A stretch of 64,000 bases of DNA from Zanthoxylum bungeanum (lineage: Eukaryota; Streptophyta; Magnoliopsida; Sapindales; Rutaceae), in contig SKCR01023794.1 of the NCBI GenBank assembly GCA_019454045.1, positions 62,001-126,000 of the forward strand, written 5' to 3'. Both the position numbers and the translations under genes were made by a program. The notes under the pieces were generated by a model. That model was not told where the DNA came from. It searched no databases and saw nothing but the letters and a program-made list of their open reading frames with translations. Of this stretch, positions 1-10,713 are shown piece by piece (position 1 is the stretch's first letter; every line of letters begins with the position of its first letter).

Positions 1-842
1 GTTTAATATCAACATTAACCAACAGATCTTTAATTGTTCAATTAGTGTGATTGGAGACAAGTTTTCTCAGAATCTACAATAGATCAATGAGTACAACTTT
101 TCTCATTGTCGTGCTATAAATGTCAAACCTTTATCATGCTCACTTTGTTTTTTTTTTTTTTTGCGCAAATAATTTGCATATTTTATGAACGATTCATAAA
201 AAAAGCTTAATCAAGTTCAAAACTTGATTGTAGTAAGCTATAAATAATGTTAGATCTATGGTTTAATGGTTATTTCAGAAATCGATATCAAATATCGCTC
301 CCACTATAAGTTATAGGATAATTTTCTTCGATAAGAAAGCAGCAGAACCATTAGGTATCAAATACTTTGTAAAGGATTCTGACATCCTATTAAACTTATA
401 CGGAAGTTGTCTAAGGGTTTTTTCATCTTATTAATTACGTAGTTCATTTATAGTTTATCACTCTCACATTTGACTTCAATAAGTCAAGTCTTTTCTATAA
501 TCATTAACATCTAATGTTACTTTCCAAGTAATAAAATAATTTTTATTACTCGAGATCGTATAAAAGATATTCTATCAAATAGAATACAATATTCTAATAA
601 ATATAATAAATGATAAACTTTACTTATACCTCCAAAACACAAGTACTTTCAATTATATAACTATTATACCAAAGAAAGATTCAAATCTCAAACTATCACG
701 ATTCAAATTTTCTACTTAAACATATCATATACGCAACTGTAGAAATTAATGGAACATTAATTAAAAGGATGAATCAGTGTTATTGGAGCATATCCCTAAG
801 AGTATTGAAAACTAATTCGGTAACACTCAATATCAAATGAAT
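1..842 (-). other. Non-coding leader of copia element A1 (distal part)
   Basis: AT-rich sequence without a convincing reading frame. It is continuous with the copia leader at 33149-35165 once the TatN insertion (843-33148) and one copy of its TGAAT duplication are removed. Read on the minus strand it therefore lies downstream of the A1 primer-binding site at 35166-35177. No gag start or gag-like peptide was seen, so A1 has more than 2.8 kb of non-coding leader and the rest of the element, if present, lies left of the window. A T-rich run sits near 148-162. Confidence 0.6.
838..842. repeat. Target site duplication of TatN, left copy (TGAAT)
   Basis: The five bases TGAAT directly precede the TG of the 5' LTR and are repeated exactly at 33149-33153, directly after the 3' LTR. 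A 5-bp duplication is what Ty3/gypsy integrases make, so it fixes the outer borders of TatN. Confidence 0.88.
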
Positions 843-3800
843 TGTAGGCACTGTATTTTTATATAAAGCCCAATGATGAGCCTCATATGGAGGCACTACC
901 CGATAAGTTGCGGAAGTCACGAGAAACAGACGTTGAAAGGGAAATTTCAAAATTAATACATTATGAAATTTAATTCATCTGTTTAGCGTCGGGTTCGCTT
1001 GATTGTTCTCTGTTTTAAATGTTATCCTTGGCCCAAAACCCTCGAAACCCGTAAAACCCACATACCTATACACACCCATCCAAAACCCATGCAACCCTTT
1101 TAGGCCCACACGACCAAGCCCAATCCAAGATAATTAAATCAATTGCCAAAATCCCTCCCAAATCACCTTCCAAATTAGCAAAGATTGAATCCTTTAATTT
1201 GGAAAGAAAATCAAGGCCAATAGAAGAATGGGGGCGGCCACACACACACATACGATAAAATGAAACCCTAGTATGCAAAACTAAACCCTATGAGGCTCTT
1301 ATTTTCCTCACTCACAAGAACCCTAAACACTCCTCTCAGCACTTAAGCTCTCTCCTCTCTTCTCCCCGAGACTCACACGGCCAACTCAAAAAGAAAACAA
1401 AAAAAAAAACTTAAGCATTTCTCTCTCTCACATAGCTCATCTCTCTTGGCAAATCAACAAAAGAAAACCTAAAATACTTTCATCTCTCTCGACTCTCTCC
1501 CTCCTCTCTCTTCCTCACAAATAACCCTTCAACTGAACCATACACAGCAACAAACCGAAACAAACCTTACTGTCTTCTCTCTCGCCATAAACCCTAAAAG
1601 CTTCCTACTTCCTCTCTTCACTCTCTACCCTCTTGGCCTTACCAGACACACTGCTCACTTAACAATAAAATAATAAGCCATGACAGACTGCTTACAAGAA
1701 AACAAATAAATCCTCACCATAAAGACACTTCTCGGCACTACGCAAGCAATAAAGAAATTTAAAATCATCGAGCCATATTAATCCATCCCTCAACCAGTTC
1801 TTGGCGTGGACAATAATAAAAATAAACCTAGCTTCCCCTTCAACTAAAGCAAATGCAAAAAACCTAACAACCCTTAACCGACCAAGTCACAAACATAATC
1901 CATATATCCACCAACTAAGCAACAAATAAAACCAGAAGCAAACAAACACACCAAACAGCAAAACCTAAGCCCACCGACAGCCACAAGCAACCTCTTACTA
2001 TCGACCAAAACATCAACAAAAAACCCTGTAAAATCGAAACCAAAACAGTCCAAAAGAGTGGAGGAAACCGACTAAGAAACGACCGAAACCAACACCAAAA
2101 TAGTCCCCAAAAAACCACCCAAAAATAGCGACCGAAAACAGCAGTAAAAATAGAGAAAACAGCAGCTTAAAACAGCGAAACAGTGAACAAAATTATTAAA
2201 TCAGTGAACAAGAAAAGCTGCGGAGCATTAACCCTTCTTGCGACTTCTCAACGCCCTTCCAAGAAGAAACTTAGAAGGTAAGACCTGAGTGTCATTTCTT
2301 TAATATTCATTTTGTTATCCCAGACACGACATGCTTGGTTGGACGTGGAATGCATTCAACCGAGCATGCGAGATACCACACTAATGGCCAAGTCCCTTGG
2401 TCACATTTGATTTCTTTAATATTTTTGCTATTTATTTTTTATATTAATTTACTGTCTGTGTTTATTATTCTGTTATTTACTTTCAATTTTTTATTCCATT
2501 ATTTATTTATTTATCGCTGATTGTTAGTGCGCATGGCTATTTACATTGGATTGAAGGTCCCTCCATTTGTGGGAAATGCTTAAGGGTAGCCTTTACCTTG
2601 ATATTTCACTGCGCCGGACAATGTATTCTTGGTTGGATGTGAAATACGTCCAACCATGCAACGAGGTCCCATATAGATGTCGGCCAAGTCACTTGGTCGC
2701 ATCTTTTTTCTTTTATTCATTTATTCATTTCTTGTTATTCCTTTATTTATTTATTCATCGTTATTTAGTGAGCATAAGCTACTTACATCAGGTTAAAGGT
2801 CACTATATTTAAGGGAAATGCCTAAAGGCGGCCTTTACCATGATTTTTGCCGCGTCGGACGAGGTATGTTTGGTTGGTTGTGAAATACATCCAACCGGGC
2901 ATACAAGGTCCCATATAGATGTCGGCCAAGTCTCTTGGTCACATCCTTTCTCCTATTATTCTGCCATTATTTTTCTTTGTTTTGTTATTTATTTATTTAT
3001 CATATTCGCCATCACACATTTCCTTTTTGTTATTCATTTAATTATATGCATTTTATTGCCTTTCTTATTCATCGCTTCACATACATTTCATTATTTTTTA
3101 TTTATTTATTTTGTCACATCACTTCACGTTTACTTCCATGTTTGCATTGTGTTAATGTTTGAGTATTGCCTTATCCGACCCAGAAATAAATTATGTAGCC
3201 GAATCTGAATGGACGGTAGTGCGGTCTGTACTTGGGATACAACTCCACGTACCACATAGATGCCACCTTTGTAATCTCATTCGTACGTGTTTTTGAACGC
3301 TACTCAAACGCATGCATTCTGTTTTACCATGCATCATATCTCACCCCATTCAAATGTGTTCTCGAACGCTACACGAATGCACACACAATGGACATACTCT
3401 TTCATCATATTTTATGCATGTTTTCCTCTTTGGTTATTTCATTTTGTATCATGTGCTTAAAAATCTCTCTTTATTATTAACGTCTTTACTGATATTATTA
3501 ATTTATATTATCACGCTTCTTTGTTTAATATACTTGTGTAATTATGCATTTGCTTTCCTTTTTATTTACGTTTATGGGTGTGCAAACTTGTGTGTTATTT
3601 GAATTATCTTGCATGTGTTGCATAAGACTTGGTTACATCATTACGTAAACCTGTTCATTACAATTGGAATAAGTAAGGGACCATTCCGAACCCAATGATT
3701 TGAGGTCTTTCCTTGCGAATGGTGAGTGAGGCCTTAAATCATTTCCCAGTTCAAACTAGGTGTTGACTCCTCCGTTTAGTCCCCCGCGGGGTACTCCGTA

Positions 3801-3856
3801 CTTCCAATGGGCCGCGAGTCCGGACAGTGTCGCCCCATCTTTTTGCTGTGTCTATA
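843..3856 (+). repeat. TatN 5' LTR
   Basis: Starts TGTAGGCAC and ends near TGTGTCTATA, a decayed form of the TGTGTCCTACA end of TatA. About 3.0 kb. Beginning and end match the TatA LTR (6713-8836, opposite strand), but TatN has about 0.9 kb extra containing hairpin repeats at 2290-3000. Compared with the 3' LTR it lacks about 30 bp around 1290, including the TATA box seen at 30475-30483. The LTRs differ by many substitutions and small indels, so the insertion is not recent. Confidence 0.85.
2290..3010 (+). repeat. Three tandem hairpin-bearing units inside the TatN 5' LTR
   Basis: Three imperfect units of about 240-300 bp. Each contains a stem-loop with arms of about 15 bases such as TGGTTGGATGT and ACATCCAACC around a GAAAT-like loop. 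The hairpins lie at about 2330-2368, 2623-2660 and 2863-2904. Each is followed by a conserved stretch (GTCGGCCAAGTC and CTTGGTCACAT) and a T-rich tail with ATTTATTTAT runs. The same three units occur in the 3' LTR at about 31532, 31833 and 32077. They are absent from the TatA LTR. Confidence 0.8.
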
Positions 3857-3859
3857 GTC

Positions 3860-3877
3860 TGGTAACTCCACTGGGGA
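3860..3877 (+). other. TatN primer-binding site (tRNA-Arg-like)
   Basis: TGGTAACTCCACTGGGGA begins 3 bases after the LTR end. It resembles the TGGCGACTCC-type sites described for Tat/Ogre elements, which are thought to use tRNA-Arg as primer for minus-strand synthesis. The tRNA assignment is from memory of the family. The matching TatA site is at 19026-19043 on the other strand. Confidence 0.8.
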
Positions 3878-5010
3878 TAGAGAATCGGCCCCGAAATAAT
3901 ACCTTGTAATGTCCATGGCTTTGGCTTTGGCTAACCTAATCTCATATATTTTGCATACCCTTTTTACATCGATGGCATCATGTATCGTGAATTCGCTTTC
4001 GCTCGAGGCGGTGGATCATTATATGGCATTATCACTCGTTGGCACGTACCTTAGGGTATAAAAAAGGTACGCTCACTTGGTCGCTCGAACCATTGAGTGG
4101 GGAGGCTTAGTTATGAGCAATTCTTCACCAGCGGGAACCTTTATCCATACCCTTGTAAGCTTGCATATGAACCATAGTTACATGTCTTATAGAAGCTACC
4201 ATTTATGCTTGTGTTTGGGACCATCATCATTTGGATCCATTTGGACTTCTCGTCATAAGATACGAACTTGTTGGGCATTTAAACTGGGACATGTTTATAC
4301 CTTATGATGATTGGGCCGAAAGATTTCAAAATGACGATGTGCCATTTTGTGTGTGGGCCCCATATCATTTGAAGTTATTTAGCCACCTTACCGCAAAAGT
4401 GAAAACCTGTTGGGCCTTTTGCAACTGGGACAAGTTTGCACCTCGCAATAATCTGGTTGAATGCTTTAAAATAATAATGGGCCATCTAGTATAAAAACCT
4501 TGATGGGCTTAGAAAATCCAAACATGATCCAAATATGCCAGAAGCATGAGTTCAATATCCGCACTGACTTTCATCCAGGAAGGATACGCCTTGTTACGAC
4601 ATATTTGTATACTTTTGGATACCTCCAAGTTCATCCTCATGACCGTGAATACTGAAGGCCCAATTCGTCATTTCTAGAAAATGGCATGATCCTCATGATA
4701 GGCTTAATCAATATCGTAAATCGGTGGTCTTTGTCTTTTACCGATGGAAATGGACTGAGGTAGCCAAAGTTCACCCTTATAGTGTAGGAGAGAATGATTT
4801 TGTGTACCCCATATTAGTACATAAAACCACTCGCATCTCATGCATACACGCATCATGTTAACCCCGTGTCTTAAAAGCCATCATAGATATCCGGTGGGTT
4901 AGAGAAGAAGGGAGGCTAGTCAAGAAGAGTTTAGCAAACATGGATATCGGGGAAAAGGAAGCCGGGGAAAAAAATTATGGCAAGAATAAAAAGATCATTG
5001 GGGGGCCTCA
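3878..5010 (+). other. TatN leader, non-coding
   Basis: No convincing open frame. Several blocks match the reverse complement of the TatA leader (about 18105-19025), for example the stretch with TTGGCACGTACCTTAG near 4035 and the blocks with GGGACATGTTTA-like text near 4280-4430. TatN lacks the 0.26-kb module present in TatA at 18691-18946. A-rich DNA follows at about 5010-5050. Confidence 0.75.
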
Positions 5011-6170
5011 GGAAAAAAAAAAGAGAAAAAAAAGGAAAAAAAAAAAAGAGAAAAATTTATTTTTTTAGTCCTTAATAGTTAGGCATAAGTCCGACGATAA
5101 AAATATTTACTTTAAGGTGAAACCTTAGAAACGATAAGTTCGTGATATACTCTCATCCAATATTTTGTGTAATTGATCTATATTAGACTCGTAAGCATTT
5201 CATTAAGGGTTCTTAAAAGTGAAAACCTGAGTAGTCGGCAAGGTGACTTGTTGAAGAAATTGCAGGTCGATGAATGACCGTTTGATTAGATGTCTATCCT
5301 GATTTTCTTATGTTATGATATGTGGTATGATTGAAAATAAAAGAAAAGTCTCGAAAAAAATAATAATATAAACCACATATAACCGATAAGCGTGAAGCTA
5401 CCCATGAGCGAGTATTATGACTACAATGAGGAGAAATGCTACCTTTAAGGGTAGGTGTGTTGGGAAAAAAAAAGAGGAAAAAAAAAGAAAGAGAGACAAA
5501 AGATAAATAAAACCATACCATATTGAGCATGGAAAAGCAATTGCAGAGCATAATTGAGATATCTAGGTTGGTTTGACCCATCGATCCCAATTTTTGAAAT
5601 AAAATCCTTGAGTTGGCTTACCTAGGGATCAAGCCGTAAAAGAACCTTTGCACACACACACTTTGAGACTAGTTTTGATCATTTATTCAAAAACTAATAT
5701 TTGAGTTGCATTGAGTGCTTTGAAGGTTCTTTGGTTTCACTACTGGACATTCTTTTAGGGCAATACTATGTACAACTATTGGGACTATTTTATAGCCTGT
5801 AATATAGTATATTGATACGGAATACCACATCACATAGTCCAATTTGGCCTAGTGTAAACAACGGAGAGAAAAAATCTAAACCAAATCTAGGGGCGACCAG
5901 CTACCACCTCACGTATCAAGGACATAACGAGATATTGAGTTATGGGACCAAAGAAAACTGAGCAATCACCAGAGTATAATTGATAGAAGGAAATTGTAAG
6001 TAGACCCGGGGGGCGACCGAATATATTTGTAGGCAAAGGGCACCAAAGAGCATAAGGAAGGCCTAACCCATCGGAATAGGAAATGCATCCATGCATACAT
6101 GCATATGCATCATATACTCACAATATTTTTTGTTTTATGTTCAAAGGTTTTTGAAGAAAAAAAGGAAAAA
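5011..6170 (+). other. TatN 3' non-coding region, joined directly to the leader
   Basis: Matches the reverse complement of TatA 9700-10370 in the same order. Examples are GTTAGGCATAAGTCCGA near 5090, the AGGAGAAATGCTACCTTTAA block near 5430 and the AGTTGGCTTACC block near 5613. In TatA more than 7 kb containing gag-pol separates these blocks from the leader. In TatN they directly follow it. The A-rich strip at 5010-5050 marks the approximate join. No gene is seen. Confidence 0.75.
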
Positions 6171-6712
6171 ACGGCAACGACGAGCAACTCATTTCAGGAA
6201 CAAAACCCTCAACTCATCTCAATTCGGGAACAAGACTCTCATCTTAATTCGGGAACAAGACCATCAACTCAGTTCGGGAATAAAGCCCATACTCAACACA
6301 GTTTAGGAACAAAGCCCAGGGAACAAAAACCACTCTCGACACAGTTCGGGAATAAAGATCACATTCACTACAGTTCGGAAATAAAGTCCACTCTCAACTC
6401 AGTTCGGGAATAAAGCCCACTCTCAGCACAGTTCGAGAATGAAGCTTAGGGAATAAAGTCCACATTCAACACAGTTCGGGAATAAAGCCCAGGGAACAAA
6501 GCCCACTCTCAACACGGTTCGGGAATGAACCACCTCTCTAGTAACGGTTCGGGAATGGACCACCACCTCTCATAAAGTAACGGTTCGGGAATAACCACCT
6601 CTCATAAAGTAACTGTTCGGGAATGAACCACCTCTCATAAAGTAACGGTTCGAGAATGAACCATCTCTCACAAAGTAACGATTCGGGAATGGACCACCTC
6701 TCATAAAGTAAC
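6171..6712 (+). repeat. TatN 3' repeat array, left part
   Basis: Tandem imperfect units of about 30 bp built on AGTTCGGGAATAAAGCCCA and later GGTTCGGGAATGAACCACC with CTCATAAAGTAA. The array is cut at 6712 by TatA and continues at 28631. A related AGTTCCGGGATG core recurs, in sense orientation, in the TatA array at 9118-9470, at the same place upstream of the polypurine tract. Open frames across it are by-products of the repeat unit. Confidence 0.85.
6708..6712. repeat. Target site duplication of TatA, left copy (GTAAC)
   Basis: GTAAC precedes the first LTR base at 6713. The right flank at 28626-28630 is ATAAC, one mismatch. Removing TatA and one copy restores the continuous AAAGTAAC-type TatN repeat. 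Confidence 0.78.
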
Positions 6713-8836
6713 TGTAGGACACAGAAATCGGTGACGCTGTTCTAGGCTCGCGGCCTAGTCGGGAGAACAAAAATTCCCATGGGAGACTAAACCGGAGAAT
6801 AATGGAGTCGCCACCCAGTGTGAACTGGGAAAATGATTTAAGGCTGCACTCACCATCTCAAGGGAAGACCTCAAACCGTTGGGTTCGGAATGGCCCCTTA
6901 TTTATACCACTTGTAATGAAAAGATTTGTGCAATAATCTAACCAAGTCTACGCAACCTACTCATGCGAGAATTACCTACATCTAAGTCTGCATATAACCT
7001 ATATCTAAGTTTGCATGCATAAAAGTAAGTCGGAATAACGGCAAGCACACAATTCTATAAACACATTAAATAAATAAATGCAGAAAAATAAATAAACAAT
7101 AATTATCTAAGCATAAAAACTAAAAAGAAATAACTAGGCATATGATAGGAAAGGAATAACTAAAGGAAACAAGCATGCATTATACATGATAAAGGAATCT
7201 CTGTAGTGTGTGCTCATTCACGTAGCATTCGTGAATGCGTTCGAATGATAAACAAAATACACGTGTTCGAGTAGCATTTGATAACACGTTCGAACGGGCT
7301 GAGGCAGAATGCATACGTTCATGTAGCGTTTGATAACGCGTTCGAACAGGATCATAAAAACAACATTTATAAGCACATAAACACAAACACGAGTGTTTTC
7401 CCAAGCGGTACGTGGATTTGTATCCTAAGTATAGACCGCACTACCATCCATTCAGATTGGCTACGGAATTTACGTCTGGGTTTCCATCAGATATACCATG
7501 AGTGATAACACAAAGTCACTCATCCAAAGGCCACAACATACATAAATTAAAGATACATATGCAAAGAAATAATAATAAATAATAAGAAAAAAATTAGAAA
7601 TTGATAAAAGGGTGCCCTTAGGTCAAACCTCTTAAGTCGTCTCTTGGAAGTACTTTGCGCGATTATCGGAAGGATTGATGCTCCACAACTTTTCTGATTT
7701 ACTGGTTCTTTATTTTCCTTCGTTGCTTCGCTGTTTTGGGTTGCTGTTTTCTCTATTTTGGGCTGTTGTTTTTGTTGCGATTTTTGGTGATTTTGGGACT
7801 GTTTTAAAGTACAGTTTTTTTGGTGATGAAAAGCTATTTTAAAGTGGAGTTTTTTGTGGTTTAAGAGGTGTTTTGGAGTGCAGATTTTTTATGGTTTAAG
7901 GGCGCAGTTTGGGGACTGTTTTGTGGTGAATAGGGGCTGTTCGGGGGGCTATTTTTTGCATGAATGTACTGCTGTTCCAGGGGCTGTTTGGGCGTGAATA
8001 GAGGGCTGTTTCAGGTTGTTTGTTGTGGCAATGTGAGGGCTGTATGGAGGTGGTTTGTTGCGGCAATGGGGGATGGTTTCAGGTTATTTGTTGCGACAAT
8101 GGAAGAGAATTTTAGAGCTTGGTTGTTCTCGGCTGTAGGGGGATTTTGGAGGCTTGTTCACGGTAATAGAGGGAAATTTTGGAGGCTTGTTCACGACAAT
8201 AGATGGAAATTTTAGGATGCTTTAGGCGTGAATGCTAGGGGTCCTAAGGTTGGTTTATGCTTCTTTTTATAGGCAAGGGTTGAGGTTTACCTTATATGGG
8301 TAGGAAAACAGAGATTGTGTAATTATGGGGGAATATTTAATTTGTGTGTCATAAGGAAATGATCTCTTCAATTAGGAAGGTGTTTTGATTTAGTTTAGAA
8401 AGATATTTATGGGATTTGATTTGATTGATTTATTTTAGGCATATGATTAAATTTAATTAGTAAGGTGATTGATGAGATTTGATTTGATTTTTTTAATTCG
8501 GGAAGGTGATTTATTTGGATTTCAACATGTGTTTAATGTGTGGATTTGTTATTTTGGAGAGGGATGAGAGTGTATTTGGTCCTTTTGGGCGTGTGGTTTG
8601 GCTCTTTTGGTGGGCTTGGTGTGTGGGCTTGCGGGGGTTTGGGTCGAGGATAAATTTTAAAAACAAAGATTTAACAAGCAAACCCGAAGCTAAGAAAACG
8701 AATTAAGTCCAACAAGATATCAATTTCTGACTTTTCCCTTCCGACGTTCGTTTCTCGCGACTTCCAAAACTTAAAGAGTAGTGCCTCCATACGAGACTCA
8801 TCATCGGGACTTATATACAAAAATGCAGTGCCTACA
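6713..8836 (-). repeat. TatA 3' LTR
   Basis: Begins TGTAGGACACAG and ends GTGCCTACA on the plus strand, so it has TG...CA ends. 2.12 kb. Homologous to 19047-19533 joined to 27050-28625. Contains a cluster of repeated ACGCGTTCGAAC-like motifs at about 7215-7350 and, transcribed leftward, a TATA box at 8263-8271. Confidence 0.9.
8263..8271 (-). promoter_or_regulatory. Putative TATA box of the TatA 3' LTR
   Basis: Minus-strand TATAAAAAG about 570 bp inside the LTR start. In the 5' LTR copy the same site (28053-28061) reads TACAAAAAG. Assigned by position and motif only. Confidence 0.5.
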
Positions 8837-8851
8837 GTCGCCCCCACTTTG
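8837..8851 (-). other. TatA polypurine tract
   Basis: Minus strand CAAAGTGGGGGCGAC directly abuts the 3' LTR. It would prime plus-strand DNA synthesis. The TatN equivalent CAAAGTAGGGGTGAA is at 30001-30015. Confidence 0.8.
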
Positions 8852-9117
8852 ATGGGACTTGTGCAGTGTGACAAAGACAATCCTATCAAAGTTATGCAAT
8901 GCATTTTTGCTTACCTGGCTCACCAGCTGCCACTTGACTCACATGTTGCTTCAAATTAAGTTAATATTTTGGTGATTCGACCCCGAGGTTCATCCCTGCA
9001 AGATGCTGGAATCTCTAGAAATCACTACCGAACTAAGCTGATATGGTGGCGAGGTGCTTCGACCCTGGGCTTTGTTCCCGGACCACCAAATGTGGGCTTT
9101 TTTCTTGAACTGAACTG
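8852..9117 (-). other. TatA 3' non-coding DNA next to the polypurine tract
   Basis: Non-coding stretch between the polypurine tract and the tandem array. It contains degenerate forms of the array motif (TTCGACCC, CATCCCTGCAAG). No gene seen. Confidence 0.55.
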
Positions 9118-9470
9118 ATGATGCAGTGGGCCTCGACCGTGGGACGTATCACGGAACTACAACTAATGTGTGGGCCTCGACCCTAGGACGCATCCAAAAA
9201 CTGATGATGTAGTGGGCCTCGACCATGGGACATATCCCGGAACTACAACTGATGATGCAATAGGCCTCGACCCTGGGACGCATCCCGGAACTGCAACTGA
9301 TGTGTGGGCCTCAACCCTGGGACGCATCCCAAAACTGATGATGTAGTGGGCCTCGACCCTGGGACGTATCCCGGAACTAGAACTAATGATGTGGGCCTCA
9401 ACCCATGCTTCATCCTCAAAACACCATTCCCAGCATACTGAACCTCATCCCCAAGGCTTTGCTGATGTGA
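9118..9470 (-). repeat. TatA 3' tandem repeat array
   Basis: About seven imperfect units of 38-48 bp. On the plus strand they read roughly GATGATGTAGTGGGCCTCGA then CCCTGGGACGCATCCCGGAA. In element sense the core is AGTTCCGGGATG, similar to the TatN array core AGTTCGGGAATG. Spacing is irregular and no spacer is unique, so it is a minisatellite and not a CRISPR array. Confidence 0.82.
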
Positions 9471-10713
9471 TGGTTCATTCCCGAACTGTGCTGTATGAGA
9501 AAGGGTAGACTGGTCGCCCCCAGTCTCGGTTCATCTTTCTATTCTTTACTGCTTTCATTAAGTCAAGGTAGACCTTCTGATTTGATACCAACATACTATA
9601 CTGCCTTTCACGGGATAATCCTGATAGCTAAACATATTTTCGTCCTCAAAATATGCTTCGTGTCTAAACCAGAGAACCTTCAAAGTACTTGATATATTCA
9701 AATCCGACCGTTTGAATGAGTGATCTGAACTAGACTCTAAGTGTGTGTATGCCAAGGTTCTTTCGCAGCTTAATCCTTAAGTAAGCCAACTCAATGATTT
9801 TATCTTGGAGAATTGGATCGGTGGGTCTAACTAACCGAGATGTCTTGATCATACTCTGTGATTACTTCCTCGTACTCAACAAGATATGGTTTTCTTTTTT
9901 TTTCTTTCGTCATTTTTTTTCTTTCTTTTCATTCTGAACTTCTTTTTTTCTTTTTCTTTTTTAATTTTTTTTTGACACACATACCCTTTAAGGTAGCATT
10001 TCTCCTCATGTTGTTCCTAATACTCGCCCATAGGTAGCTTCATGCTTATCGGTTATAGGTGGTCTATTTTTTTCCTTTTTTCCAGAGACTTTTTCTTCAT
10101 TTCCAACCATATCATATATCGTAACATGAGTAAACCAGGATGGACATCTAGGTAAACGGTCATTCACTGATCCAACATCTCTTTAACTAGTCATCTCACC
10201 GACTACTCAGGCTTCCACTGCTAAGATCTCGTAATCAAATGCTCGCGAGTCTAGTCGAGATCAACCACGTAGAATGCCGGATGAGAGCACTTCTCGCACT
10301 TTATCATTTATAAGGTTTCACCCTACATCAAACAATGTCATCATCGGACATATGCCTAACCATCAATGACTTCTCTCTTTTTTTTTTACACTCACTCCAC
10401 TGGAATTCTTCTTTTCAACCGTTGATAATGTGGGCTTCAACCCCTGGGATTCCTTCCCGAAACTGATACTGATGTGGTCCTCAACCTTGGGACTCATCCC
10501 TGAAACTGATGACACTATATTGTTGCTGCTTCTGATTGGCTTACCTTTGCCGCTTTCCCTTTTTTCATTGAAACCTGTGATTACAAAACAGAACAAACAC
10601 AAAAAAATAATGAAAATATGTTACGTGTATATATGCATGCATGAATAAATTTCCTATTTCGCTGGGTTAGGTCTTCCGCCAGTCCTCCTGGTGATCGCTT
10701 GGTTTTTTCTTCC
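9471..10713 (-). other. TatA 3' non-coding region between integrase and array
   Basis: No coding frame is supported. Blocks at 9740-9830, 9975-10060 and 10300-10370 match TatN 5080-5640 in inverted orientation. A long T-rich run at 9893-9972 (A-rich in element sense) corresponds to the A-rich strip of TatN near 5010-5050 and 5465-5500. One further array-like fragment (CTCAACCTTGGGACTCATCC) lies near 10480. Confidence 0.7.

Noticed and set aside
2335..3602. Hydrophobic open frames in the TatN LTR (for example 2840-3208)
   Set aside because: T-rich LTR DNA gives Phe/Leu/Ile-rich translations. The frames are not conserved in the second LTR at matching positions and lie over hairpin repeats.
4077..4494. 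Open frames in the TatN leader as a gag remnant
   Set aside because: No gag motif. The same DNA in the TatA leader lies upstream of the real gag start and is not open.
9118..9470. Possible CRISPR array
   Set aside because: Units are irregular (38-48 bp), imperfect, without unique spacers and without cas genes. The context is a plant retrotransposon 3' region.
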